DNA from: Amylibacter sp. IMCC11727
GTDB lineage: Bacteria > Pseudomonadota > Alphaproteobacteria > Rhodobacterales > Rhodobacteraceae
Reading direction: 5' to 3'
NCBI RefSeq assembly: GCF_029854195.1
Contig: NZ_CP122960.1
Location: 2,982,001-3,046,000, forward strand
DNA: 64,000 bases
Shown here: positions 37,206 through 45,908 of the stretch, in pieces
How the letters are laid out: every line of letters starts with the position of its first letter
Numbering within the stretch: the first letter of the stretch is position 1
Position numbers and translations under genes: made by a program
The notes under the pieces: model-generated
The model's input: only the letters and a program-made list of their open reading frames with translations
Database searches by the model: none
Told to the model about the DNA's origin: nothing

Positions 37206-37709
37206 ATGCGCAACCCCATCGCATTCCTGTTCATCGGCTTGTTCTTTGGCACGGGCATCGGATTCATCTGGGCGGGATCGCTCGGGGTGACCTTCGATGG
37301 CCATGACCATGCGGAACACGCGGGCGGCGGGGCAGCGGTGGATCACGCAAATATGGATCACGGCGGCATGGATCATTCCCCAGTGAATGTCCCCGCTGGC
37401 CCCAATGCCCCCACGCTCGCGATGGTGCTGCACAAGGACACGATGTCTGGCCTGAACCTCGAAATTCAAACCACGAATTTCACCTTCAGCCCAGAAACCG
37501 TGAACCAAGCCAACATCACAGGCGCAGGCCACGCCCATGTTTATGCCAACGGCAAAAAACTGTCTCGCGTATACGGCAACTGGTTCCACATCACGGGGCT
37601 GCCTGCTGGCGAACACACCATCATGGTCGAACTCAACGCCAACAGTCACGGCGTGATCCAAGTGGACGGCAAACCCCTGCAAGTCACACAAACGGTGACG
37701 ATCCCATGA
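37206..37709 (+). CDS. His-rich periplasmic protein of the cobalt locus
   Basis: A 167-residue protein with an N-terminal hydrophobic anchor (FLFIGLFFGTGIGFIWAGSL). A cluster of metal-liganding residues follows (DGHDHAEHAGGG, DHANMDHGGMDHS), then a beta-rich domain with GHAHVYANGKKLSRVYGNWFHI. Its start is 2 nt after the cbtA stop, so it is part of the uptake operon. I infer a metal-binding periplasmic domain handing cobalt to CbtAB. The HAHVY segment resembles cupredoxin-like strands. The family is not one I can name with certainty. Confidence 0.7.
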   Translation: MRNPIAFLFIGLFFGTGIGFIWAGSLGVTFDGHDHAEHAGGGAAVDHANMDHGGMDHSPVNVPAGPNAPTLAMVLHKDTMSGLNLEIQTTNFTFSPETVNQANITGAGHAHVYANGKKLSRVYGNWFHITGLPAGEHTIMVELNANSHGVIQVDGKPLQVTQTVTIP

Positions 37710-37710
37710 C

Positions 37711-38049
37711 CTATGCTGGTATCCGCCCGATCAAACAAAACCGCAACTTCCCTGCGGGCCTTGCATCTTCGATCCACCCATCAGGTGCATCGGCATACAG
37801 TTTGGCAAAGGCTTCAACATCGGGCCCATCCGCCTCGGCATCGACACCCGCAAACAAATATGCCGCCTTGCCCTCACTGCGAAACGCAACCGCTGTGGGC
37901 TTGTCACACACATTCAAACACTCTTGCCCGCGCACCTCAAAATCCCCCAACGGGGCCAGCCGCGCAGACACATCCGCAATCAACGCCGCCCCTTTCGGGT
38001 CGCCATCCAATGCCGCACATGTCGTGCAAATGAAAACAGTATGAGCCAT
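37711..38049 (-). CDS. DUF1636 (thioredoxin-like ferredoxin-type) protein
   Basis: A 112-residue protein with cysteines in FICTTCAALDG and GQECLNVCDKPTAVAF. These resemble the 4-cysteine 2Fe-2S thioredoxin-like ferredoxin fold. DUF1636 proteins are repeatedly found beside cobalamin and cobalt genes. It runs opposite to its neighbours and ends one nucleotide from the His-rich gene. The start at 38049 (MAHTVF) is preferred over 38070, but both are possible. A redox or metal-insertion role for corrin chemistry is inference. Confidence 0.8.
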   Translation of the reverse strand: MAHTVFICTTCAALDGDPKGAALIADVSARLAPLGDFEVRGQECLNVCDKPTAVAFRSEGKAAYLFAGVDAEADGPDVEAFAKLYADAPDGWIEDARPAGKLRFCLIGRIPA

Positions 38050-38106
38050 AGGCTCACCTAACCGAAACAAAACACCCGCGCAATCGCTGCGCTACAGGAG
38101 CCATCC

Positions 38107-39192
38107 ATGTCCGCAAAAATCCCCGCCACAGTTGTCACAGGTTTTCTGGGCGCAGGCAAAACCACCCTCATCCGCCATATGCTGCAGAACGCAAACGGCA
38201 AACGCATCGCTCTGATCATCAATGAATTCGGCGATCTGGGCGTGGATGGTGATATCCTCAAGGGCTGCGGCGATGAAACCTGCACCGAAGACGATGTGAT
38301 GGAACTCTCCAACGGCTGCATCTGCTGCACCGTGGCCGATGATTTTGTGCCAACCATGGAAAAACTGCTGGCCCGCGAAAACGCACCAGACCACATCGTT
38401 ATCGAAACCTCAGGCCTCGCCCTACCACAACCGCTGGTCCGCGCCTTCAACTGGCCCGAAATCCGCACCCGCGTCACCGTTGATGGGGTTGTTACAGTGG
38501 TGGATGGCAAGGCCGTGACCGAAGGCCGCTTCGCCCACAACGTGGCCGCCGTCGATGCCCAACGCGCCATGGACGAAAACCTTGATCACGAAACACCGCT
38601 GTCTGAATTGTTCGAAGACCAGATCGCCTGTGCCGACATGATCGTGGTGAACAAATCCGATCTGCTCGATGCGGATGAATCCACATCTCTCGTCACCAAA
38701 CTCAAATCCGAAAGCCGCGATGGCGTGCAAGTGGTCAAAGCCTCCATGGGCGCACTCCCTGTCGATGTGCTGCTCGGCCAAGGCATCGGTGCCGAAGACG
38801 ACCTCGATGCCCGTCACGAAGTCCACCACCATCACCACCATCACGATGACGACCACGACGATCATCACGACGACGATCACCACCATGATCACGAACATGA
38901 GCACGGCCACGACGAATTTGAATCCTTCGTGGTGGAACGGGCCGAGATCACAGATCCAACGGCATTTGCAGAACAAGTCGCCGATGTGATCCGCGCCAAC
39001 GATATTCTCCGCCTCAAAGGCTTCGCTGCTGTGACTGGCAAACCCATGCGGCTCACGTTGCAGGCCGTTGGCCCTCGCGTCGACACCTACTTTGATCGTC
39101 CGTTCAGCGCGGATGAACCCCGCACAACCCGCCTTGTCGTCATCGGCCAAGCAGGTCTTGACCAAACCGCAATCACGGCTGCCCTGCAATGA
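38107..39192 (+). CDS. cobW: CobW-type COG0523 GTPase metallochaperone
   Basis: A GTPase thought to deliver cobalt to the CobNST chelatase. The Walker A GFLGAGKTT is at residues 12-20, the metal motif GCICCTV near residue 76, and NKSD near 180. A long histidine/aspartate tract at about 239-270 (His7, then DDDHDDHHDDDHHHDHEH) is followed by the COG0523 C-terminal domain (RLKGFAAVTGKP). AGGAG precedes the ATG. Length 361. It overlaps the downstream GNAT gene by 4 nt. Confidence 0.95.
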   Translation: MSAKIPATVVTGFLGAGKTTLIRHMLQNANGKRIALIINEFGDLGVDGDILKGCGDETCTEDDVMELSNGCICCTVADDFVPTMEKLLARENAPDHIVIETSGLALPQPLVRAFNWPEIRTRVTVDGVVTVVDGKAVTEGRFAHNVAAVDAQRAMDENLDHETPLSELFEDQIACADMIVVNKSDLLDADESTSLVTKLKSESRDGVQVVKASMGALPVDVLLGQGIGAEDDLDARHEVHHHHHHHDDDHDDHHDDDHHHDHEHEHGHDEFESFVVERAEITDPTAFAEQVADVIRANDILRLKGFAAVTGKPMRLTLQAVGPRVDTYFDRPFSADEPRTTRLVVIGQAGLDQTAITAALQ

Positions 39193-39641
39193 CCCTCACT
39201 GTTCAAACAGGCGATCCACGCGATCCAGCAGTTGTAAAACTGCTGGAACAATCGCACGCCTTGATGAACGAACTCTTTCCCGCCGATAGCTGCCACTACC
39301 TCGAAATTGACGATCTCTGCGTCCCCGAAATTACCATGCTTACCATTTCGGAGGGCAATCAAATCATCGGCTGTGGCGCACTGTCCAACAAATCCACCTA
39401 CGGCGAATTGAAATCCATGTTCGTGGACCCAGCCGCCCGTGGCAAAGGGGCCGCTGACCGCCTAATCAGAGAACTCACCACCCTCGCCAAATCCCAAAAC
39501 CTGCCGCTGTTACGCCTTGAAACAGGTGAAAAACTCGCCGCCGCGATAAAGCTCTACGAAAAACACGGTTTCACCCGCCGTGGCCCCTTTGGCGACTACC
39601 ACGATGATCCTGAAAGCACCTTCATGGAACGCCAAATCTAA
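39189..39641 (+). CDS. GNAT-family N-acetyltransferase
   Basis: A 150-residue protein of the GCN5-related fold. The acetyl-CoA loop is MFVDPAARGKGAADRL (consensus R-G-x-G-x-A). The final strand and helix (LRLETGEKLAAAIKLYEKHGF) close the fold. Its ATG overlaps the cobW stop codon, so it is translationally coupled. The substrate is unknown; the coupling to cobW and cobN is of interest but may be incidental. Confidence 0.88.
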   Translation: MTLTVQTGDPRDPAVVKLLEQSHALMNELFPADSCHYLEIDDLCVPEITMLTISEGNQIIGCGALSNKSTYGELKSMFVDPAARGKGAADRLIRELTTLAKSQNLPLLRLETGEKLAAAIKLYEKHGFTRRGPFGDYHDDPESTFMERQI

Positions 39642-39655
39642 CGCGTTCCCTCGCG

Positions 39656-39682
39656 CTTCTTTGTTCTCTAAATACTCAAACA
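39656..39682 (+). repeat. TTCTTTGTTCT..AAATACTC intergenic motif, copy 1
   Basis: A short T-rich then A-rich motif, TTCTTTGTTCT followed by AAATACTC, lies just downstream of the GNAT stop and before cobN. It recurs after soxR at 45909-45932. A related TTCTTGG..AAATATCC form is at 44051-44072. Confidence 0.45.
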
Positions 39683-39712
39683 CGCCCGCGTCCAGACGAA
39701 AGCCAACACACT

Positions 39713-42700
39713 ATGCACCTCCTGAACGCCCAGCCTGGCACGATTGACGACAATGAACCCGTTGACCTCGGCCAAACCCCTGCCGACATCGTCTTCATCT
39801 CCGCCGCTGACACCGAACTCGCGGGCCTGTCCGAAGCGCGCTCCGAACACGCATCCCCTCCAACCCTGCGCCTTGCAAACCTCACCCATTTGCAACACCC
39901 GATGTCCGTCGATCTGCACATCGAACACTGTGCCACAAAATCCAAACTTGTCATCGCCCGATGCCTTGGCGGCACAGGCTATTGGAAATACGGCCTTGAA
40001 CAATACGCCATCCACTTAGGCCAAGCAGGCATTCTATTTGCCGCACTCCCAGGGGACGACAAACCCGACGAAGACCTCTGGCGCCTTTCCACCGTGTCTC
40101 GTGATGATTGGGAAAACCTCTGGGCCTATATGGTCGAAGGCGGGCCAGAAAATAACACCAACTTCCTCAACTACGCCGCCAGCATGGCAAACGGCGGCGA
40201 CACACCGCCGCTGGCCAAACCGCTCCTACGCGCAGGCGTTTACTGGCCGGGCGCAGGTATTGCAGACCTTTCTGCCGCTCAAGAAAACTGGACAGACGGC
40301 GCCCCCATCGTCCCGGTCATTTTCTACAGGGCCCTTGTCCAAGGTGCCGGCCTGCACCCCATCAATCGCCTCACCAAATCGCTCTTGCGTGCAGGCCTCA
40401 ATCCCTTGCCCATCTTCGTGGCCAGCCTCAAAGACCCTGTCTCTGTCGCCACCCTCGAAACCCTCTTCAATGACGCCCCACCCAGCGTCATCCTCAACTG
40501 CACCTCCTTCGCCGTCGGCTCGCCGCACGCAGGCGACACTGCTGCTCAAAACCCACTCGCTGCCCCTTTTGCAAATGCCGCCCCAATTTTCCAAGTGGTC
40601 CTGTCTGGCGCTTCCGAAGCAAGCTGGGAAGAAGGCCTCCACGGTCTCACCGCCCGCGACATCGCCATGAACGTGTCCCTGCCCGAAGTGGACGGCCGCA
40701 TCCTCTCCCGCGCTATTTCTTTCAAAGGTGAAGCCTATTTTGACGAGGCAACCGAATGTCCCATCGCTGCTTACCGCGCGCGCGGGGACCGTATCGAATT
40801 TGTCGCCCAACTCGCCAAAAACTGGGCCACCCTTCGCGCCACAAAACCCGCGGATCGCAAGACAGCCCTCATCCTCGCCAACTACCCCAACAAAGATGGC
40901 CGCCTCGCCAATGGCGTTGGCCTTGACACACCAGCCGCAACTGTAAACGCCCTGAAAACCCTGTCCGACAACGGCTATTCCATCCAGAATATCCCCGCCG
41001 ATAGCGATGCCTTGATGACGCAAATCATGGCAGGCCCCACCAACTGGCTCACGGATCGTGCAGATCGCACGGGCGGCGCAGAACTTCCTCTCGCCGACTA
41101 CCTCGAACACTACAAAAAACTCCCCCTCGATGTGCGCGATCAAATCGAAACCCGCTGGGGCGCACCGACCCAAGACCCCTTTTTCTTGGCAAAAATATCC
41201 AAATCCGACACGATCGACACCCCGGACCCCGACGGCCATTTCGCCCTTTCAATCTTCGATTTCGGCAATGCACTCGTGGGCGTGCAACCCGCACGCGGCT
41301 ACAACATCGACCCAAAGGAAACCTACCACTCTCCCGATCTTGTCCCACCGCACAACTATCTCGCCTTCTACTTCTACCTGCGTCACGCATTCGGCGCACA
41401 CGCGCTCATCCACATGGGCAAACACGGCAACCTCGAATGGCTGCCAGGCAAAGCCCTCGCCCTCTCCGAAACCTGCTTCCCCGAAGCAATCCTCGGCCCA
41501 ACCCCGCACATCTACCCGTTCATCGTCAACGATCCGGGCGAAGGCACACAAGCCAAACGCCGCGCCGCCGCAGTCATCATCGACCACCTCACACCGCCGC
41601 TGACGCGCGCCGAAACCTACGGCCCCCTGCGCGATCTCGAAGCGCTCGTTGATGAATATTACGAGGCCGCAGGCGTCGATCCCCGTCGCCTCACCCACCT
41701 GCGCCGCGAAATCCTCGCCCTCACCTCTGCCACGGGCATCGACACGGATGCGGGCATGGGCGGCGCAGACGAAGAATCCGATCTCGCCAAACTCGATGAA
41801 TACCTATGCGAGCTGAAAGAGGCGCAAATCCGCGACGGCCTGCACATCTTTGGCTCCTCTCCCGAAGGTCGCCTCGAAACCGATCTCATCGCTGCGCTCG
41901 CACGCGTTCCGCGTGGCAACGACGCACCCGAAAACGCCTCCCTGCAACGCAGCCTCGCCAACGATCTCGGCCTCAACTTCGATCCGCTCGATTGCCAAAT
42001 GTCCGACCCATGGACAGGCCCACACCCTCAAATCCTCGCCGATCTCGACACCAGCACATGGCGCACCTGTGGCGACACTGTGGAACGCATCGAACGGCTC
42101 GCATCCCAACTTATCGACGGCACAGATCCCACCGACCTGCCCCAAACCACTGCCGTCCTAGATCACATCAAAACCCACATCCGCCCCACGGTCCGCGCCT
42201 GCGGTCCTGCGGAATCTGACGGCCTCCTCACCGCGCTCAATGGCCATTTCGTTCCCCCCGCCCCATCAGGCGCACCAACGCGGGGCCGCATGGATGTGCT
42301 GCCCACAGGCCGCAACTTTTTTTCTGTCGATTCACGCGCTGTCCCCACCCCCACCGCTTGGGCTTTGGGTTGGAAATCTGCCAACCTCCTCATCGAACGC
42401 CATCTGCAAGATCACGGTGATTGGCCACGCACGCTGCTGATCACCGCATGGGGCACCGCGAACATGCGCACAGGCGGCGATGACATCGCACAGGCACTCG
42501 CGCTCATGGGCGTGAAACCCCAATGGGACAGCGCCAACCGCCGCGTCACAGGGTTCGAAATCCTTCCACTTTCGGTTCTCGCCCGCCCCCGCGTCGACGT
42601 CACACTGCGCGTCTCAGGCTTTTTCCGCGATGCCTTCCCGCAACAAATGGCGCTCGTGGATTCTGCCGCCCGCGCCGTCATGGAACTCGATGAACCCGCC

Positions 42701-43447
42701 GATCAAAACCCCGCCGCCGCCCGCCTGCGCGAAGAAGGAACCGAAGAAGCCGCCTTCCGCGTTTTTGGCTCCAAACCCGGCGCATACGGCGCTGGCCTGC
42801 AAGCGATGATCGACGAACGTCTCTGGGCCAACAAGGCCGACCTCGGCGAAGCCTACCTTGAATGGGGCGGCTACGCCTACGGCGCTAAAACCGATGGAAC
42901 ACAGGCCAAAGAAGCGCTCAAAACCCGCCTCTCCCAGACCGAAGCCATCGTGCAAAACCAAGATAACCGCGAACACGACCTCTTGGATTCCGACGACTAC
43001 TACCAATTCGAAGGGGGCGCCGCCGCCGCAATCGCAACCTTGCAAGGCCAAGACCGCCCGATCTATCACAACGACCACTCACGCCCCGAACGCCCCGTGA
43101 TCCGCACCCTCGACGAAGAGATTTCTCGCGTCGTCCGCTCCCGCGTGGTGAACCCGAAATGGATCGACGGCGTGAAACGTCACGGCTACAAAGGCGCGTT
43201 CGAAATTGCCGCCACGGTCGACTACATGTTCGCATTTTCCGCCACCACGGGTGCCGTAAAAACCCACCACTTCGATCTGGTGCACGCCGCCTTTATCGAA
43301 GACGAAGCCACCCGCGACTTCATCAACGACCACAACGCCCCCGCCCTACGCGAAATCGCAGACCGCCTGCTCGAGGCCATGGACCGCGGCCTCTGGATCC
43401 CCAAATCCAACTCCGCAAAAGCCACGCTGGAGGAGTTATCGAATTGA
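39713..43447 (+). CDS. cobN: Cobaltochelatase subunit CobN
   Basis: The large, tetrapyrrole-binding subunit of the aerobic cobaltochelatase, which inserts cobalt into hydrogenobyrinic acid a,c-diamide with CobS and CobT. At 1244 residues it is full length for the CobN/BchH/ChlH family. Recognisable stretches are GTGYWKYGLEQ near residue 86, AFGAHALIHMGKHGNLEWLPGK near residue 560, RNFFSVDSRAVPTP, and GGYAYGAKTDGTQ near residue 1050. CobST are not in this window. The gene ends in GGAGGAG, which serves the next start codon. Confidence 0.97.
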   Translation: MHLLNAQPGTIDDNEPVDLGQTPADIVFISAADTELAGLSEARSEHASPPTLRLANLTHLQHPMSVDLHIEHCATKSKLVIARCLGGTGYWKYGLEQYAIHLGQAGILFAALPGDDKPDEDLWRLSTVSRDDWENLWAYMVEGGPENNTNFLNYAASMANGGDTPPLAKPLLRAGVYWPGAGIADLSAAQENWTDGAPIVPVIFYRALVQGAGLHPINRLTKSLLRAGLNPLPIFVASLKDPVSVATLETLFNDAPPSVILNCTSFAVGSPHAGDTAAQNPLAAPFANAAPIFQVVLSGASEASWEEGLHGLTARDIAMNVSLPEVDGRILSRAISFKGEAYFDEATECPIAAYRARGDRIEFVAQLAKNWATLRATKPADRKTALILANYPNKDGRLANGVGLDTPAATVNALKTLSDNGYSIQNIPADSDALMTQIMAGPTNWLTDRADRTGGAELPLADYLEHYKKLPLDVRDQIETRWGAPTQDPFFLAKISKSDTIDTPDPDGHFALSIFDFGNALVGVQPARGYNIDPKETYHSPDLVPPHNYLAFYFYLRHAFGAHALIHMGKHGNLEWLPGKALALSETCFPEAILGPTPHIYPFIVNDPGEGTQAKRRAAAVIIDHLTPPLTRAETYGPLRDLEALVDEYYEAAGVDPRRLTHLRREILALTSATGIDTDAGMGGADEESDLAKLDEYLCELKEAQIRDGLHIFGSSPEGRLETDLIAALARVPRGNDAPENASLQRSLANDLGLNFDPLDCQMSDPWTGPHPQILADLDTSTWRTCGDTVERIERLASQLIDGTDPTDLPQTTAVLDHIKTHIRPTVRACGPAESDGLLTALNGHFVPPAPSGAPTRGRMDVLPTGRNFFSVDSRAVPTPTAWALGWKSANLLIERHLQDHGDWPRTLLITAWGTANMRTGGDDIAQALALMGVKPQWDSANRRVTGFEILPLSVLARPRVDVTLRVSGFFRDAFPQQMALVDSAARAVMELDEPADQNPAAARLREEGTEEAAFRVFGSKPGAYGAGLQAMIDERLWANKADLGEAYLEWGGYAYGAKTDGTQAKEALKTRLSQTEAIVQNQDNREHDLLDSDDYYQFEGGAAAAIATLQGQDRPIYHNDHSRPERPVIRTLDEEISRVVRSRVVNPKWIDGVKRHGYKGAFEIAATVDYMFAFSATTGAVKTHHFDLVHAAFIEDEATRDFINDHNAPALREIADRLLEAMDRGLWIPKSNSAKATLEELSN

Positions 43448-43926
43448 ACGTTCCAACGAGCAAGGTAATCCACGCGGGCGCAAACCATGATTGGCAAGCG
43501 ATCCTAGACCTGCTGCACACCTGCTTTGCCTATATGGAAACCCGCATCGATCCGCCATCTTCGCTACACACACTCACACCCGCTGATATCCAGCGACAAG
43601 CGACAAACGAAACCCTCCTCCTCGTTTTCGACGCAGATCAGATGCCAATCGCCTGCACCTTCCTCACTGAACACCCCGATTGCCTCTACCTCGGCAAAAT
43701 GGCCGTCCACCCAGATCATCGCGGCAAAGGCATCGCCAAGGCTTTGATCGACACATCCACCGACCTCGCCCGCACCCTTGGTCACACAAAACTCCGCCTG
43801 CAAACCCGCATCGAACTGCACGAAAACCACGCCATCTTCGCCCATCACGGCTTCGTCAAAACCGCCGAAGGCACACACCCGGGCTTCATCCGCCCCACAG
43901 AAATCACCATGGAAAAGACACTCTAA
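43444..43926 (+). CDS. GNAT-family acetyltransferase with TTG start, coupled to cobN
   Basis: A 160-residue GNAT protein (AVHPDHRGKGIAKALIDTS is the acetyl-CoA loop; HENHAIFAHHGFVKTAEGTH closes the fold). It begins at TTG 43444, four nucleotides overlapping the cobN stop codon, with the strong ribosome site GGAGGAG 8 nt upstream inside cobN. No in-frame ATG gives this domain complete, so an ATG-only gene finder would misplace the start upstream. The second GNAT beside cobN; substrate unknown. Confidence 0.85.
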   Translation: MNVPTSKVIHAGANHDWQAILDLLHTCFAYMETRIDPPSSLHTLTPADIQRQATNETLLLVFDADQMPIACTFLTEHPDCLYLGKMAVHPDHRGKGIAKALIDTSTDLARTLGHTKLRLQTRIELHENHAIFAHHGFVKTAEGTHPGFIRPTEITMEKTL

Positions 43927-43927
43927 A

Positions 43928-43969
43928 GCGTTTCGCGAAAACCCTGCGACATCAGCCTTTCGCGAAACG
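43928..43969. repeat. Palindromic repeat, copy B
   Basis: GCGTTTCGCGAAA (43928-43940) and TTTCGCGAAACG (43958-43969) are inverted partners around a 17-nt spacer. They are the same arms as at 24836-24874 and begin one base past the GNAT stop codon. Confidence 0.65.
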
Positions 43970-44134
43970 AATTACGTCTTCGTTACTTACAGGTCTCTCA
44001 ATCACCATCAAGTGGATCAGGGTTAACGCGAAAGGCAATAAGCCCAACTCTTTTTCTTGGGCCAAATATCCAAAATTCCACCCTTGCCAGAACGCCCCAA
44101 CCCCGTAAGGTTCCCCTAATCATAGGAACCTAAC

Positions 44135-44584
44135 ATGTCTCCAGATCAAATCTTCTACCTGATCCACCTGCCTATCTTTCCCGCATGGGCGCTCCTCTTC
44201 TTCGCTCCCAAATGGCGCGGCACGCAAATCTTCGTTCACACGGCTTTGATCCCCCTCGTCCTTGGTGCGCTTTACACGCTCCTGCTCGCGCGTGGCATCA
44301 TGGGCGAAAGCACGCCCGGCGCAGGGTTTAACTCCCTGTCCGCCGTCATGGCCCTCTTTGCGCATCCTATCGGCGCGCTCAATTCATGGGTCCACTTTCT
44401 CATCTTCGATCTATTCGTCGGCGCATGGATCAGCCGTGATGCCATCCGGCATGGCATCAAAACCCCAATCACATGGCCCTTCCTGCTTTTCGCACTGATG
44501 TTTGCCCCGCTCGGCCTCGCCGCATGGCTTATCTTCAAGGGCGTCACAGGGCGCGGCTGGTCCCTACAAGAGACATCACCATGA
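44135..44584 (+). CDS. ABA4-like (DUF4281) membrane protein
   Basis: A 149-residue protein with four hydrophobic helices (LIHLPIFPAWALLFFAP; TALIPLVLGALYTLLLA; HPIGALNSWVHFLIFDLFVGAW; FLLFALMFAPLGLAAWLIF). The AHPIGALNSWVHFL pattern and overall length match the ABA4/DUF4281 family, which in plants acts in neoxanthin formation and in bacteria is uncharacterised. It overlaps the GFA gene by 4 nt. Confidence 0.85.
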   Translation: MSPDQIFYLIHLPIFPAWALLFFAPKWRGTQIFVHTALIPLVLGALYTLLLARGIMGESTPGAGFNSLSAVMALFAHPIGALNSWVHFLIFDLFVGAWISRDAIRHGIKTPITWPFLLFALMFAPLGLAAWLIFKGVTGRGWSLQETSP

Positions 44585-44979
44585 CAAAAACCACAGGCCA
44601 CTGCTTTTGCGGCGCTGTCACCTTCGCCTATTCTGGCCCCCAAACTTGGGCTTGCTACTGCCATTGCACCGATTGCCGCCGCAACTGCGCCGCACCTGTT
44701 GCTACATTCTTGGGCACACCGCTTGATGGGTTCGAATGGACAGGCCAAACGCCAAAGCAATTCAACTCGTCCAAAGGCGTCATCCGCCACTTCTGCGATA
44801 CCTGCGGCACCCCCATGGCATTCCAAGCGGATCACTACGTAGGCGAAATCCACCTCTATGCCGCAACACTGACGGAACCCGAAACATTCGAACCCCGCTC
44901 TCACGTATACTACAACAGCCGTCTCCCATGGTTTCACTTGGAAGACGGCCTTAAAAAATACGGCGGTTCAGCGGATTAA
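44581..44979 (+). CDS. GFA/CENP-V family zinc protein
   Basis: A 132-residue protein with the three cysteine groups of the glutathione-dependent formaldehyde-activating (GFA) family: GHCFCGAVTF, CYCHCTDCRR and FCDTCGTPM, which bind two zinc ions. Most family members have no proven formaldehyde role. The start at 44581 overlaps the ABA4-like stop (ATGA). Its end overlaps the convergent VOC gene by 4 nt. Confidence 0.92.
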   Translation: MTKTTGHCFCGAVTFAYSGPQTWACYCHCTDCRRNCAAPVATFLGTPLDGFEWTGQTPKQFNSSKGVIRHFCDTCGTPMAFQADHYVGEIHLYAATLTEPETFEPRSHVYYNSRLPWFHLEDGLKKYGGSAD

Positions 44980-45359
44980 GCGTAGCTCACCACTTCATAC
45001 TCAATCCCATCATGATCCTCGAAATAAAACCGCTCACCCGGTTCATAATCCTGATGTGAATTCGGCTCATACCCCGCCGCAATGACCTTCGCCTCAATCG
45101 CGCGCAGGTCATCCACAACCACCGCCAAATGGTTCAATCCAGCCACCGTTGTGTAACTGTCCTCTTTTGACGGTTCCGCTACGGGTTCTTTGTACAACGC
45201 AACATAACTGTCGCGCCCGCCCACATGAATGCTGCGCCCTTGCGTTTTAGATGCCCCTTCCCAGCGAATGCTCCAACCAAACACATCCGCCAACATCTTC
45301 GCACTGCGATCCAAGTCACTCACAGTTACATTCGCATGTTCTAATCTTACTTCAGCCAT
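44976..45359 (-). CDS. VOC-superfamily (glyoxalase-like) protein under probable SoxR control
   Basis: A 127-residue vicinal-oxygen-chelate protein made of two beta-alpha-beta-beta-beta units (LEHANVTVSDLDRSAKMLADVFGW; LNHLAVVVDDLRAIEAKVIAAGY). It ends RFYFEDHDGIEYEVVSYA, whose Glu and the earlier His positions are the usual metal ligands. GGAG precedes ATG 45359. It is divergent from soxR, and its promoter has a SoxR box in a 19-bp spacer. A stress-related isomerase, dioxygenase or antibiotic/quinone-binding role is possible. Confidence 0.88.
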   Translation of the reverse strand: MAEVRLEHANVTVSDLDRSAKMLADVFGWSIRWEGASKTQGRSIHVGGRDSYVALYKEPVAEPSKEDSYTTVAGLNHLAVVVDDLRAIEAKVIAAGYEPNSHQDYEPGERFYFEDHDGIEYEVVSYA

Positions 45360-45395
45360 AACAGTCTCCTTCTTGCATTTCTTACTGTTATGTCT

Positions 45396-45426
45396 AAGCT
45401 ACGGCCTCAACCTAACTTTAGGTCAA
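45396..45426 (-). promoter_or_regulatory. SoxR box and 19-bp-spaced promoter of the VOC gene
   Basis: CCTCAACCTAACTTTAGG at 45405-45422 matches the SoxR consensus CCTCAAGTTAACTTGAGG at 15 of 18 positions. On the minus strand it sits in the spacer between TTGACC (45426-45421) and TAGCTT (45401-45396), which is 19 nt, the overlong spacing MerR-family activators act on. Confidence 0.8.
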
Positions 45427-45438
45427 GGACTATTTTTA

Positions 45439-45903
45439 ATGCAGTCTAAAATTGAAAAAACCATATCTATCGGATACTTATCCGAACGCACTGGGGTCGC
45501 CGTATCTGCGCTGCGCTACTATGAAACGCAAAACCTGCTGCACCCTGAACGCAATGCAGGGGGCCAACGGCGATTCTTGCGGGCCGATATCCGCCGCGTG
45601 TCTTTCATCCTCATCGCACAACAATTCGGCTTTACCATCGACCAAATCAAAACTGAACTGGATCGCCTGCCCGCTGGGCGCACGCCTACCAAACGGGATT
45701 GGTCAAAGATCGGCACGCATTTCGGCAAAATCCTCGATGAAAAAATCGAAACCCTGCAAAATATGCGCAACAGCCTGAACAGCTGCATCGGCTGTGGCTG
45801 TCTCTCGCTCAAATCCTGTGCGCTTTACAACCCCGCGGATAAGGCTGCGACGCGAGGCACAGGCCCGCGTTACCTCATGGGGGACAAGTCGGGCGACATC
45901 TGA
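45439..45903 (+). CDS. soxR: Redox-sensing MerR-family regulator SoxR
   Basis: A 154-residue 2Fe-2S transcription activator that responds to redox-cycling compounds. The N-terminal winged helix is SIGYLSERTGVAVSALRYYE. The cluster ligands are Cys116, Cys119, Cys121 and Cys127 (CIGCGCLSLKSC), the exact SoxR spacing. ATG at 45439 is chosen because the MerR domain starts there. It is divergent from its probable target, the VOC gene. Confidence 0.96.
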   Translation: MQSKIEKTISIGYLSERTGVAVSALRYYETQNLLHPERNAGGQRRFLRADIRRVSFILIAQQFGFTIDQIKTELDRLPAGRTPTKRDWSKIGTHFGKILDEKIETLQNMRNSLNSCIGCGCLSLKSCALYNPADKAATRGTGPRYLMGDKSGDI

Positions 45904-45908
45904 CGCCC

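Noticed and set aside
42163..42393. Long antisense frames across cobN, smc, uvrB and pnp
   Set aside because: They follow from the codon bias of the real genes, lack ribosome sites and domains, and conflict with confidently assigned products.
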